Positions 34,351 through 44,261 of a stretch of 64,000 nt of DNA are shown in pieces; positions within the stretch are counted from its first letter, which is position 1, and every line of letters begins with the position of its first letter. A program made the translations under genes and the position numbers. This DNA is from Cervus elaphus (lineage: Eukaryota > Chordata > Mammalia > Artiodactyla > Cervidae). The stretch spans positions 133,000,155 to 133,064,154 of the forward strand of contig NC_057848.1 in assembly GCF_910594005.1 (NCBI RefSeq), in the 5' to 3' direction. The notes below the pieces were generated by a model. The model did no database searches, had not been told where the DNA came from, and was given only the letters and a program-made list of their open reading frames with translations.

Positions 34351-35132
34351 CTTGGGAAAGAAATACTGTATAGTATCCAATCCTTCTAGATATTCAGGCC
34401 TTCATCCTCCATGTTTCCTACAACATGTGCAACGACAGCATCTCTCAGTGAACCTGCTAGGGTGGGTGACAGGCACACAATGACTGCTAGAAGTCCACCT
34501 GTTGGTAGCATCCCTTCAAGGGCAATTGGGCTTTCGGGGATAATGTTTGCCACTTTGGGAGTTAGCCCTGCAGGCTGTTTGGGCCCAAACGCTTGCTACC
34601 CTTCTCCTAAAGTTACAAACATACCCCCAGATCAAATCTCCACTCCACTTTTATGGAACATCTGGTCTATTGTCTCTTATCAATTTGTTCTTAAGCCACT
34701 TACTAACTCCTACAACCAGGACCTTGCCCCCTTGTAGGCAACATCTCTCCACCCTGCTTATTATTAAAATACTCTTAATGCCCCTAACAGGACCAGATAA
34801 CCCACTTCTTTGTCATTAATTCTGTTATTACCTAAAGTGGGTCTATGACAATGAAGTGTTTACCATTGGAAACTCCTAAACTGCTCTTATGGAGGACTAG
34901 GGGAAGAAATCAGTGATTTACATTCCCTCAGAGCAATAAGAGGATAAGGCTTATGGCTATTTCACCAGGTTCCCAGTCTCAGGGCACAGGCTTGGATTGC
35001 TTTACATCATGATATCTATCCCCATTTGTGGTGAACAAACTGGCAATAAATTAAGATTACAATCCCTTAATCCTACCCAGCACTAGTCATGCTGGAGACC
35101 TTGGGGATGCTCAATTCCAGTCTGAGGGTTCT

Positions 35133-35365
35133 AGGAGGTCAACTTGCCTCTACATGCCTCTACATGCCTAGGGCTCTGGTCCTTGGGAGGTCGTCACATC
35201 TCAGGCTGCTCAGGGATCCACCAGTCCAGGGGTCCCAGGAGGTCAACATGCCTTGACCTGCCCAGGGACCCAATTCTCAGGAAGCCAACCTGCCTCGACC
35301 TGCCCGGGGATTCGATCTCCAGGAGGCTGTCATGCCTTAGCCTGCCTGGGTATCTGCACCCTGAC
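35133..35365 (+). repeat. Degenerate 42-53 bp tandem repeat in ERV
   Basis: Units begin AGGAGGTC or similar at 35133, 35184, 35237, 35279 and 35321. The last three are 42 bp apart, a whole number of codons, and each carries a CTTGACCTGCCC-like block. In one frame they give a 14-residue repeat built around TCLDLP. Confidence 0.75.
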
Positions 35366-35481
35366 CTGGGGATGCCTGGCTCTCAGGTTGCAACAGTACT
35401 GGGTAGGATAAGCTTCAGAAAGACTCACCCCTAAGGAAGTCCACTCATGGAAATAGAAGGAAGCCTATTAGCTGTGGGACT

Positions 35482-36120
35482 ATGCCTGGTTCAGCAATAA
35501 CTCAGGAGTCCAATGAGAACCCCATTGCCTTTCTGGAAAGGCTAAAAGAGGCCCTTCAAAAGTTTACCAATCTGGACTTAGACTCTTATGAGGGACAGGT
35601 GATTTTAAAGGGCAAATTCCTGTCCCAATGTGCATCAGACATCGGGATAAAATTACAACAGCTACAGCAGCAGGACCCTGCTGCCTCTTTGGATGAAATG
35701 GTTCAGACAGCCACCAATACCTTTTATAACAAAGAACAGGAGAGGGAGGCCAAGGCCTAGGAAAGGGAGAAAAGGAAAGAGATAAGGCACGACCAGATGC
35801 TGGCCGCCCTCCAGGGAAGTCCTATGGCAAACGCTGAGTCCTTGAAGGACAAGGCACAAGGCAAATGCCTAATCTGTATATAGGCAGGACATTGGGCCAA
35901 AGAGTGTCCAAACCGTGACAAGTCTCCTAAAACAACTTGCTACAAATGCCATCAATTGGGACATTAGGCAGCACTCTGCCCTTGGGACCCAAGAGCCTCA
36001 AGGTCAAGCGCCAAGCCTTCCCTCATGATGGTACAACAGGACTGAAGCGGCCCACTCCAATCAGCCTGCCTGTCACAGGTAACCACCATGGGGCTGGAAC
36101 CAAGCGTGGAACTGGATGTG
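35482..36120 (+). pseudogene. ERV gag remnant: capsid C-domain and NC
   Basis: Gag is the structural polyprotein. From about 35503 the frame gives a major-homology-region stretch (QESNENPIAFLERLKEAL), then a charged helix-like segment. Stops follow at 35758 and in both zinc knuckles. Two C-X2-C-X4-H-X4-C knuckles can be read at 35866-35907 and 35938-35979, each with an in-frame stop: the first just before the A-G-H, the second just after the His. Matrix and the N-terminal capsid domain are not recognisable upstream. The major-homology region is of gammaretrovirus style. It is non-functional. Confidence 0.88.
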
Positions 36121-36363
36121 GCAGGTAGGTCTGAGAATTTCTTGGTTAACACAAGGGCTACCTACTCTGTCCTGAACTCCTACTCTGGAATCTTCTCCTC
36201 CCAAACCTGTACAGTTTGGGGTGCTAAAGGAAAAACAATTACGAAAAGATTCACCTGAGCACTTTGTTGCTGGGATGGACAAATATTTTCCCACTAGTTT
36301 TTGGTGGTCCCTGAGTGTCCTGTTCCCTTATTGGGAAGAGATCTTTCCTGCCTTTGAAATCCT
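36121..36363 (+). pseudogene. ERV protease, active site altered
   Basis: Aspartic protease of the Pro-Pol polyprotein, in the same frame as gag as in gammaretroviruses. The active-site stretch reads FLVNTRATYSVL. The catalytic triplet expected as DTG is NTR (36148-36156), so the catalytic Asp is lost. The later PLLGRDLS block (36325-36348), typical of the protease end, is present. A stop follows at 36355. The reading then passes straight into RT-connection sequence, so this is the left side of a deletion. Confidence 0.85.
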
Positions 36364-36660
36364 GCAGCTACTGCAGTCCTGATAGAAGATGATTTAAAAC
36401 TCTCTGTTGGGGGCAAACTAACTATTTTTACCAGCCACCAAGTGAAACAACTCCTGAATGGGAGAGGCCATTTATGGATGTCTGATCAAAGATCTTCAGA
36501 TATCAAGTAGTGCTGATGGAAAATCCAGGCCTGACTATATCCCCTTGTGAGGTTGGTTCTTAACCCAGCTATCCTCCTGTCTACCCCGCCCCACCCCCCA
36601 GGGCTCTCTCCCATTTCACTCTTGCCTAGAAACCTTGGATCACTGGACAAAACCCTGAGA
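36364..36660 (+). pseudogene. ERV RT connection domain after deletion
   Basis: From 36373 the frame gives AVLIEDDLKLSVGGKLTIF and then a SHQVKQLLNGRGHLW stretch, the connection region between reverse transcriptase and RNase H in gammaretroviruses. The fingers/palm region with the YXDD motif should lie between the protease and this point and is absent. A frameshift follows near 36500. Further sequence resembles the LNPAILLSTP linker. Confidence 0.82.
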
Positions 36661-37110
36661 GGGATTGTCAGGAGATCCTCTGACCAATCCTGAGGAAATC
36701 TGGTACACTGATGGAAGCAGCTCTGTCTTGGATAGAAACAGAAGAGCCGGATATGCAGTAGTCTCCAATTTTGAGACCATAGAGGCTAAACCTTTGCCAC
36801 CAGGTACTTCAGCCCAACTAGCTGAGCTCATAACCCTGACTCAAGCTTTAGAGCTGGGAAAAAGAAAAAGAGTTGCCATTGACACTGACTCCAAGTATGC
36901 CTTTCTGGTGCTACATGCACATGCTGCTATTTAGAAAGAAAGAGGCCAATTGACCACCCGAGGGTTCCAATCAAATATGGTAATCAAAGCCTTAGGCTCT
37001 TAGAGGCAGTCTTTTTCCCCTCTGAGGTTTCAGTCTCCCACTGTAAAAGACACCAAACAGGGAGCATGGAAGTGGCACGAGGGAACCAAGCAGCTGATCA
37101 GGCAGCTAAG
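36661..37110 (+). pseudogene. ERV RNase H domain, broken
   Basis: RNase H degrades RNA in RNA-DNA hybrids. Catalytic blocks are visible: YTDGS with Asp at 36710-36712, AELITLTQAL with the Glu, and DTDSKYAFL with the third Asp, all in one frame (36665-36934). A TAG stop then interrupts. The last block, ARGNQAADQAAK (about 37075-37110), reappears in another frame. The four acidic residues are all readable, but the frame is not continuous. Confidence 0.88.
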
Positions 37111-38345
37111 AAAGAAGCATTACAGAACAATGACCTAATAGCGGTTGCCACCTTAGTTCCACAGACTAATTTGCCAGAAACTCCATCATATACTGAAGGT
37201 GAGACTCTTAAAGCTAAGAGTGAGGGCTTTCAAGAAGATCATATGTGGTGGTTCCACAAGGAGGGACTCCTTTTTCTGCCTGGGAACCTCCAATGGAAGT
37301 TGGTTAACTCCTTATTTGCCACCACTCATTTAGGGGAAAAGGCCCTCCAAAGATTACTAGAAAGGTCTTTCAGAGGAACAGACCTCCAAACAACTATAAA
37401 GCAAGTGGTCCCTTCTTGTCCCACTTGCCTATTAAACTACCCCCAAGGAGCTCAAAGACCCCAGTTGGCCCAGTCCATCCAACGATGTGGGACCTACTTA
37501 GGAGAGGACTAGCAGATGGACTTCACCCAGATGCCAGTTTCTCAAGGATATAAATACCTATTAGTTATGATAGACACATTCACAGGATGGGTTGAAGGCT
37601 TTCCCATCTAGACTGAGAAGACTGAGGAGGTGGTAAAAAAAAATGCTCCATGAAATCATTCTGAGGTTTGGTCTGCCCAGGTCATTACAAAGTGGCAATG
37701 GGACATCAGTTACTTCTAAGGTCACTCAAAGGGTCTCTAAAGCATTGGGCATTACTTATTATCTCCATTGTGCCTGGAGGCCTCAGTCTTCAGGAAAAGT
37801 AGAAAGAGCCAACCAATTCTTAAAATCAGTGATAAAAAAGATAACCCAAGAGACTTCCCTGGGATGGAAGGAGGCTTTACCAATAGCTCTCCTCCACACC
37901 TGTATTGCCCCTAAGGAACAGGTTGGTCTTAGTCCTCATGAGATGCTATATGGGAGACCTTTTGTTTATGTAAATGACCTGTTCCTAGATCCAGAGGCTC
38001 AGACCCTCTGGTCTTGTACCATGGCCATTGGGCAAATCCAACAGGATATATACTTGTGGGGTATCAACCAGTACCCAAAAGATTCTAAAGAGTGACCACT
38101 ATATTCTCCAGGGATTCAAGTCATAATTAAAGTCTGGAAAGATGGGTCCCCAAAGGCTCAACTCCAGCCCACATGGAAGGGCCCCTACCCTGTAATACTT
38201 TCTACCCCCACAGCAGTCAAGGTACCAGGACACGACTCCTGGATTCACTACTCACAAGTCAAGCTGTGGAAGAAAACAGAAGAGAACATTCAATACACCT
38301 GTGAGCCCCTGGGAGATCTCAGATACCTATTCAGAACTACAAATG
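37111..38345 (+). pseudogene. ERV integrase, two frames, active site altered
   Basis: Integrase inserts viral DNA into the host genome. The N-terminal zinc domain keeps CPTC and one His (37327) but has Phe at the first His position (37315). A TAG at 37510 precedes the first catalytic Asp (37519). The frame shifts at a nine-A run (37635-37643). The second catalytic Asp, expected in a SDNG-type motif, is Gly (37694-37696). The Glu in VERANQFLK is kept (37802). The C-terminal WKGPYPVILSTPTAVKV block (about 38175-38225) is the GPY/F module typical of gammaretroviruses. It is non-functional on several counts. Confidence 0.9.
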
Positions 38346-38602
38346 AGTGTCATTCTAATGAACACCGCCAAAGTTAAGTTTCTGGCGATAAGATTTCTCA
38401 GGATAGCTCTAAAGAGCCAACACAGCTTGACAGGGGTTGTACTCCAAAACAGACAAGAGATAGATCTCCTGATCCCTGAACCAGGAGGGACTTGAGCCAT
38501 CTTGAATAAGACATGTTGCTTCTGTGTAAATACCTCCAACTAAGTTAAAGAAAGTCTCACAATACTCAAGAAAAACATTCTGACCCTACAGGATCTCAAA
38601 GA

Positions 38603-39013
38603 ATGAGCTGGAGAGTTCTTGGGATAGTTACAATCTTTCTTTGGGGGATCCTCCTGGTGAGGGGGAATTTGGAGTTAGCTAATGCCCCTACTAAGCCCTG
38701 TTATCACTGTATTGATGCTGATTATGATTTCTCCATGTATTATCAATTGTCTAACCTGTTTTGTCTCTGCCCAGGTCAACAAGCTACAACATGCTGTGCC
38801 AGTTTAACAAGGATATATAAAACTACAGCTGACCACAAGAAATATCACTCACCCTTAGATGATCATCACTACAAGGACTCAGGCTTGAGACTAGCAAGAG
38901 GGGAAGGTCCAATGCCCTTTGCTGTCCTAGTTCAGCAGGAAGTAGCCAGAAAGACCTCAACGACCCTATTTCCAAATAACTGGGCCTCCCATCTCTTGAA
39001 GGGGGAATGTTAG
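38603..39013 (+). pseudogene. ERV env N-terminal remnant, 136 codons open
   Basis: The frame starts with Met and a hydrophobic N-terminus of about 20 residues that looks like a signal peptide (WRVLGIVTIFLWGILLV), followed by a cysteine-rich ectodomain-like segment. It stops at a TAG formed by the first bases of the 3' LTR. A normal env is several hundred residues with surface and transmembrane parts. Here no furin site, fusion peptide or membrane anchor is present, so most of env is deleted. The position right after integrase and before the polypurine tract supports env. The family beyond class I is unknown. The open frame could be chance survival. Confidence 0.65.
38998..39007 (+). other. 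Polypurine tract
   Basis: GAAGGGGGAA lies directly before the TGTTAGG of the 3' LTR, the position of the plus-strand primer in retroviruses. Confidence 0.85.
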
Positions 39014-39390
39014 GTAGTTAAAATAGGAAAAAGGAGTCCAGAATGGCAGTGGCTAAGAGACAAAGAAGGGAAAAGCCCATAAAAATAGAACAAAGGAAGG
39101 TCTGAGGACTGGAGTGAAGACTTCAGGTAAAACAAACAGCCCTCCCGGCTAGCCCAATTTACATAGGGTAGGCTCAGGGGGAGGAGAAAAAGACACATAA
39201 AAAGAGGAGCTAAATTGAGCCAGGGGCTTCTCTACTCTTTGCGTCTCTTGGGTCGGCCCGTCCTGATGCCTCAAGGATGTATTTTGCTTTGCTTTCTAAA
39301 TAAAACTGAGCTATAACACTGGTCCATCCATTGGTTCAAATTTTTGTTGCAGTGAGACAGAACCGAGGAAATTACACACTCCGCCAATAC
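39008..39390 (+). repeat. 3' LTR of the class I ERV
   Basis: TGTTAGGTAGTTAAAATAGG start, TATA-like CATAAAAAG near 39196, AATAAA at 39299-39304. I count about 35 differences from the 5' LTR by hand, which points to an old insertion. Confidence 0.92.
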
Positions 39391-39607
39391 GTGTAAAATA
39401 GATAACTACTGAGAATCTTCTGTATAGCACAGGGAACTCTATTCAATGCTCTGTGGTGACCTAAATGGGAAAGAAATCCAAAAAAGAAGGGATGTATGTG
39501 TACATATAGCTGATTCACTTTGCTGTACAACAGAAACTAACACAACATTGCAAAGCAACTATACTCCAATAAGATTTTTTTTAAGTGCTGCATTAAAAAA
39601 AAAAAAA
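39391..39607 (+). mobile_element. Old L1 3' UTR, right part with A-tail
   Basis: AAAATAGATAACTACTGAGA, CTATTCAATGCTCTGTGGTG and CAACTATACTCCAATAAGAT, then an A-run at 39595-39607. It continues the L1 3' UTR left of the ERV (32370-32696). Confidence 0.8.
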
Positions 39608-39699
39608 TGCCCTCTTCCTGCTGGAAGAGGTGGGAAAGTTGAAGCTTTCTTCTTGTCTCTGCATGTTCCCAAGTCCAGGCTCACTCTGCTTGCTGCATA

Positions 39700-40170
39700 A
39701 CAGGCCAATGAATCTGAGAGATGAGGTGTTGAGGCAAGGAAGAGACTTTAATTGGGGAGCCAGCTAGTGCCTCGAAATAATCATCATATTGGGGTCTGGA
39801 TGCCAGGTTCTTTTATAGATCAGAGAGAATGAAGCAATGAGGAATTAAATTCAAAAGCCAGAATAGAGAGGGAGAGGAAGTAGGGAAGTAAAGTGAAAGG
39901 ATTTTCAGTCTTGCCAAACATCTACAAGGGAATGGCCAGCCTTTGGAAGGGGTATGTTGATCTCTTCTATTCACAGGTGGGCAGGGACAAACTATCTCTC
40001 CAGGAGCTGAACAAAGGCACTTTAGTTTATAGTCAAGCAGAGGGGCAGGGTCCTCCAGGCAAGCCATTGAGTATGATTATAATCACAAGAGCAACTAAAA
40101 GCAAGTCAAAGAAAGAGTTTCCAACATGGAGTCAGAATTGGCTTCCTCCCAGCAAGTTGCACACCCTACC
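39700..40170 (-). mobile_element. Probable ERV LTR, antisense
   Basis: AGGAAGAGACTTTAATTGGG, in reverse, gives ATTAAAGTCTCTTCC, a typical polyadenylation signal and R-end arrangement. TTCCAACATGGAGTCAGAAT lies near the other end. Family not named. Confidence 0.4.
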
Positions 40171-41229
40171 CACCCCACCCCACAAGAGATACTGATTTCT
40201 TCTTCTTCTCCAGTAACAATTGCACTTCTTGTATTTAAATTTTAGCCAAATGGTTTATAATTATTTCTTTGCATATCTATTCCTTCCCCCAAGGTTTTGA
40301 GCTCCAGAAGAATAAGAAATATGCCTGATTTACCTTGTTAAACTTGTTGAATTAAAAAGAATTGTAAGAGAGTAAGAAAATCTGGGAAGGAGTCCTCAGT
40401 ACATACTGAGACCACCCCCACCAGTGCATTTTCCATCTGAATGCCCTCTTCTGTCACCCTGGCAATAGATTCTTTCTCAAGTCAAGGGAAGGAGAGCTGA
40501 CCTTCTCAACATGTATTATCATCAGTCTACTCTTTATAGCTTAAATATTAATCTTTGGTATTCAAAACTCCATGCTGTTGAGACTCAAAACCCATTCTTT
40601 CAACCTACTGTTTCGGCTAGCAGCTTCAACCGTCTGTTTGGAAATCACCCAGCAATGCCCACCCCAGCTGAGACATTATTCTTTTGCTCTGCTGTATCTT
40701 TCCTTTCCTTCACTGATTCAGTAACTCCTGGGTGGCCAAGGAGATGAGGTGAGATAGGAGTCATGGACCAAAGGTACTTACAAAAAATTAAAACAAATAT
40801 CAGTTAATATTAAATTATTACCCCACTACCAATATGTCTATATCAGATCAGCTGTCCCCAAACCTCATACATCCAGCTGGTAGGCCAGCTTTGTCATATT
40901 TTGGAAACTCTACAATAGATCATGTGGAAGTTCAGGTAGTTTGTGATAATTGTTCATGCTCTTCACAAATGTTTCAGTTCTTTCCTTCCTAATGCACATG
41001 GCAAGAACTTTTTTCATGCCACTTGAAATGAGTTGTCGCAGCAGCCAGTGAAATGTGAGTGCACAGAGTGTGTCTGAGCTCAAAAAAGGAGCTCTTAGAG
41101 CTGCAGTGGGATTCACTGTGCTCTCTTTTCCTTAAGTCTGAGTAATGGAGTTAGGAGACACAGAGCAGGGCTCCCAGCTGACCCTCAATAGTAGTACAAG
41201 TGAGAAATAGACTGTTATTTGATTGTTAG
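40171..41229. other. Unassigned sequence, no gene seen
   Basis: No motif-bearing open frame. GAGCTCCAGAAGAATAAGAA (40300) may be an L2 3' fragment. Confidence 0.4.
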
Positions 41230-41234
41230 ATTTC

Positions 41235-41326
41235 TTTTGCAATCTTAGTGTCTTGGTCAGGGATGGAAACTGGCCCTTCAGTAGTGACAGCGTGGAGTCC
41301 TAACCATTGGGTTGCCAGGGAAGTCT
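41235..41326 (-). mobile_element. CHR-type SINE fragment
   Basis: GTCAGGGATGGAAACTGGCC, then TAACCATTGGGTTGCCAGGG and AAGTC, is the reverse of the CHR tRNA-like head. Confidence 0.65.
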
Positions 41327-41436
41327 CTAGACCCATTATTTGTACAGTCTCTGAACTAACTTCTCCTGATTATTACAAACATGAGAACACAGCTCTTCTA
41401 CCAAACAGTCATAGCCTCAAGTCTTCAGTGTAGGAG

Positions 41437-41615
41437 ACATTCCCATGCATTTTCAATGCAGGAGATGGGTTTGATCCTTGGGTTGGGAAGATCCTCTGGT
41501 GAAGGAAATGGCTACCCACTCTAGTATCTGTGACTGGAGAATTCCATGGACAGAGGAACTTGGTGGGTCAATGGGGTCGCAAGAGAGTGGGACATGACTG
41601 AGCAACTAACACACA
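41437..41615 (+). mobile_element. Bov-tA SINE, 5' truncated
   Basis: GATGGGTTTGATCCTTGGGT is the B-box region. The body ends GGACATGACTGAGCAACTAA with a short ACAC tail. The first part of the tRNA-like head is missing or scrambled. Confidence 0.9.
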
Positions 41616-41990
41616 CACTTCCTTCATTTAAATGAAAAGACAGATATTTACAAAAGGTGTGCATATATAGCTACTGGCACCTGGATATTACTGGAATTAA
41701 ATAGATAACAAGCTAATTTTGGAGAAGAGGGGAAGCTGTGCTTCCAAAGAAACCACAAGCCTGGAAAAGAAAGTCTGTGACAGGTTGACATGACTGAGGA
41801 AAAACATTGAGAAAATTGCTCAAAGAAGAGAAGGCATATTATCTCATGCCTTTGTACATGAGGCCCAGGAGGATGACCAAAGGCTACGAAGTACGGTTGG
41901 GGCTGAATAATTATGACCTACCCCCCAATAGAAACCTCTCACTGTCTGCCTCATAGAATTTCTAAAGACCAAGGTCTTTCATTTTTCCAA
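41616..41990. other. Unassigned sequence, no gene seen
   Basis: No recognisable element. No coding pattern on either strand. Confidence 0.4.
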
Positions 41991-41995
41991 TGTTA

Positions 41996-42120
41996 TTTAT
42001 TTATTCATTTATTGACTCCACCACACAGCATGCAGGATCTTGGTTCCCTGACCAGGGTTTGAACCCATGCCCCCTGCAGTTGGAAGTGTGGAATCCTAAC
42101 CACTAGACCAGCAGAGAATT
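41996..42120 (-). mobile_element. CHR-type SINE
   Basis: TTATTTATTTATTCATTTAT tail, CCCTGACCAGGGTTTGAACC (reverse B-box), and CACTAGACCAGCAGAGAA at the head end. Confidence 0.78.
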
Positions 42121-42183
42121 CTGCTTTTAAATAAAAAGGTTTAGGGCTGTTAGCCTGCTTCTGTTCTAGCATATGGCTGGTCT

Positions 42184-42400
42184 ATGTGTGTTAGTCGCTC
42201 GGTTGTGTCTGACTCTGCAACCCCATGGACTGTAACCCACCAGGCCCCTCCGTCTATGGGATTTCCCAGGCAAGAATACTGGAGTGGGTTGCATTTCCTT
42301 CTCCAAGGGATCTTCCTGACCCAGGGATGGAACCCGTATCTCTTATGTCTCCTGCATTGGCAGGCAGGTTCTTTAACACTGAGCTACCTAGCAAGCCCTA
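42184..42400 (-). mobile_element. Bov-tA SINE
   Basis: Reverse Bov-tA from TGTGTGTTAGTCGCTCGGTT to CACTGAGCTACCTAGCAAGC. Confidence 0.93.
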
Positions 42401-42556
42401 AAAGAAAAATTGGGGAGAGGAAATTCACAGAATTTTAAAATTTACAATAGAATGTTTCTTGGCTAAGACCAGTGTTTGATGTGTATAAAGGTTTAGCTTT
42501 ATCTCTACTGGATGGACAAAGCCAAACAGGCTGAGCTGGGGGAGCACTGAATAAAG

Positions 42557-42662
42557 TGGTTTGCCATGCCCTCCTCCATGGGATCTTCCCAACCCAGGGA
42601 TCAAACCCACATCTCCTGCGTCTTCTGCATTGCTGGCAGATTCTTTACTGCTGAGCCACTGG
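42557..42662 (-). mobile_element. Bov-tA SINE, tRNA-like half only
   Basis: GTGGTTTGCCATGCCCTCCT to TTTACTGCTGAGCCACTGG, with reverse B-box GGGATCAAACCC. The Bov-A body 3' part is missing. Confidence 0.85.
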
Positions 42663-42664
42663 TT

Positions 42665-42790
42665 TAAGACATTTACCTTTGTTCAGATGGAACTCCACAG
42701 TTTTAAAATGGAGGAAATAATACCTCTCTTACAAGATTCTTATAAGCATGATTCAGGTGACACTTATGCAAATTCTTCTTTAGAAGCTTA
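42665..42790 (+). mobile_element. MIR SINE fragment
   Basis: AAAATGGAGGAAATAATACC followed by TCTTACAAGATTCTTATAAG is the MIR 3' core. Confidence 0.6.
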
Positions 42791-43317
42791 AAGCCCTTGA
42801 CCCTGAGCATGGATTTATTAGTTCTTCTGTCTCTCAAGAAAAAGATGGGAATAAAAAACTGTCTATTAAGTCTTCTTAAATTAGTACAAATAATTCTGAG
42901 TGTTCCTCTTGCATAAAGATATATTTCATGTTACTGCAGTGAATGGAACATGTGATGCTCGCATAGTCTCTGACAGGTGTCTTTGTCCAAAGCTTACACC
43001 AGCAGATGTTCAATATTGGTTCTAGACCATAGGAAAAGACCTTCCCATTGATCCGTCTCAATAAGGGATGGCGTTTTTGGTTGGATCTCACCATAGCCGA
43101 TCATTTCTGCTCTAGAAAAACTATAAGAGGATTGATAGTCCTGGTTTTAAAACAGATGCCCAGTTTAAGAGTAAAGCTTCCTATGTCTGTCCATCTACTC
43201 CATCCCTACCTCAGGATGGTGATCTGCTTAGACAAGTGACTAGAAGAACTCTCACATGCAAAAAGGCTGAATCCAGTAAGGGTCAGAGCTGGCTGTTGTG
43301 TAAAATTGTTCTAGCGG
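42791..43317. other. Unassigned sequence, no gene seen
   Basis: Nothing recognised on either strand. Confidence 0.4.
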
Positions 43318-43520
43318 TAGTGTGCATGCTCAGTCGTGTCTAACTCTTTGCAACCCCAGGGACTGTACACCACCAGGCTCCTCTGTCTATGGAGTTTTTC
43401 AGTCAAGAATACTGGAGTAGGTAGCTATTTCCTCTTCCAGAGGACCTTTCTGACCTGAGGATTGAACCTGCCTCTCTTTGGCAAGTGGAATCTTTACCAC
43501 TGCACCACCTGGGAAACCCA
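43318..43520 (-). mobile_element. Bov-tA SINE
   Basis: Reverse Bov-tA from TAGTGTGCATGCTCAGTCGT to CTGCACCACCTGGGAAACCC. More diverged than most copies here. Confidence 0.92.
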
Positions 43521-44150
43521 ATATTTTTCTAAGTAGATAATAAAAGACAATTAAAACACCCATCACCTATTGCCTAGATTTTTGTTACCCTAAAATTTCC
43601 ATCTCTTTGCTTATCATTAAAAAAAGCCCAGATTTCCAGTCCAGTATAAACCCCTTTTGCCTAACTTCTCTCTATCAAGCACAGCTATAAACCCTGGAGA
43701 TTATGAAAGAAACTACTGAAGGAGAAGTTGGAAAGGTGGTAAGAAGAAGATAAATTCTTTTGAGACCCCTGGATTGGAGGAACAACTCAGTAACACAGTA
43801 TCTTATGTGTTACTTCCTCAATCCCATGGAATAAGACAACCCAGAGTGAATATTTCCTACCCATGACCTAGCAACAGCAGACAGCCCAAGTAGGCTCCTC
43901 AGTCTTATTCCTTCCCCATATTGAAAGGGATTACATCTGAAAACATCAGTTAAGACATCATTCACAAGAGATACCAATAGGAGACTTACCAACAGTAAGC
44001 AGCCTGAAGAAGCACTCTCCATCTTAATTGTGCCTTTGATTCTCCTACCCCACAGAGAGATACTCAGGCTGGTGGGTGGAACCAGCAAGAGAAAACTCCA
44101 CTACAAGAAGTGGCTCCATCCAGGAAGCTTCTTCAATCCCTCAAGCCTGA
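43521..44150. other. Unassigned sequence, no gene seen
   Basis: No gene signal or recognised repeat. Old L1 sequence begins near 44150. Confidence 0.4.
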
Positions 44151-44261
44151 AACTCTCTTTGTTCACTCAGAGGGACCCTGCAATTGAATTCTCAGGCATT
44201 TATTCTAGAGAAATGGATACTCATGTCCACACAACAATCTATACACAAATGTCAGTAGCAG
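44150..44261 (+). mobile_element. Ancient L1 ORF2 3' part, left fragment
   Basis: CAATTGAATTCTCAGGCATT, then GAGAAATGGATACTCATGTC and CACACAACAATCTATACACA follow the ORF2 3' end of old L1s. The element resumes at 53104 after an 8.8-kb insertion. Confidence 0.7.

Larger units (their letters stand above)
33098..35440 (+). other. ERV leader and lost gag 5' part
   Basis: About 2.3 kb between the primer-binding site and the recognisable capsid. No matrix or N-terminal capsid domain can be read in any frame. It contains a 30-bp Bov-A-like piece (33769-33798), an LTR-like tract (about 33800-34350) and a degenerate repeat array (35133-35365). It may combine viral leader, later insertions and decayed gag. 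Confidence 0.55.
32697..39390 (+). mobile_element. Class I ERV (gammaretrovirus-like), defective
   Basis: A two-LTR endogenous retrovirus of 6.7 kb in sense orientation. Order: 5' LTR, His-type primer-binding site, long non-coding leader, gag fragment with two zinc knuckles, protease, RT-connection/RNase H, integrase, env N-terminal remnant, polypurine tract, 3' LTR. The flanking 5-mers ATGTA (32692-32696) and GTGTA (39391-39395) are a candidate target duplication. The polymerase core and most of env are missing, and stops are scattered, so it cannot be infectious. It sits in an old L1 3' UTR. Confidence 0.93.

Noticed and set aside
34122..34819. Overlapping plus-strand frames of 83-108 codons as ERV gag or env
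   Set aside because: No retroviral motif can be read in any of the three frames. The tract looks LTR-like or decayed.
39595..39607. A-run as the 3' end of a processed host pseudogene
   Set aside because: The sequence before it is a recognisable old L1 3' UTR.
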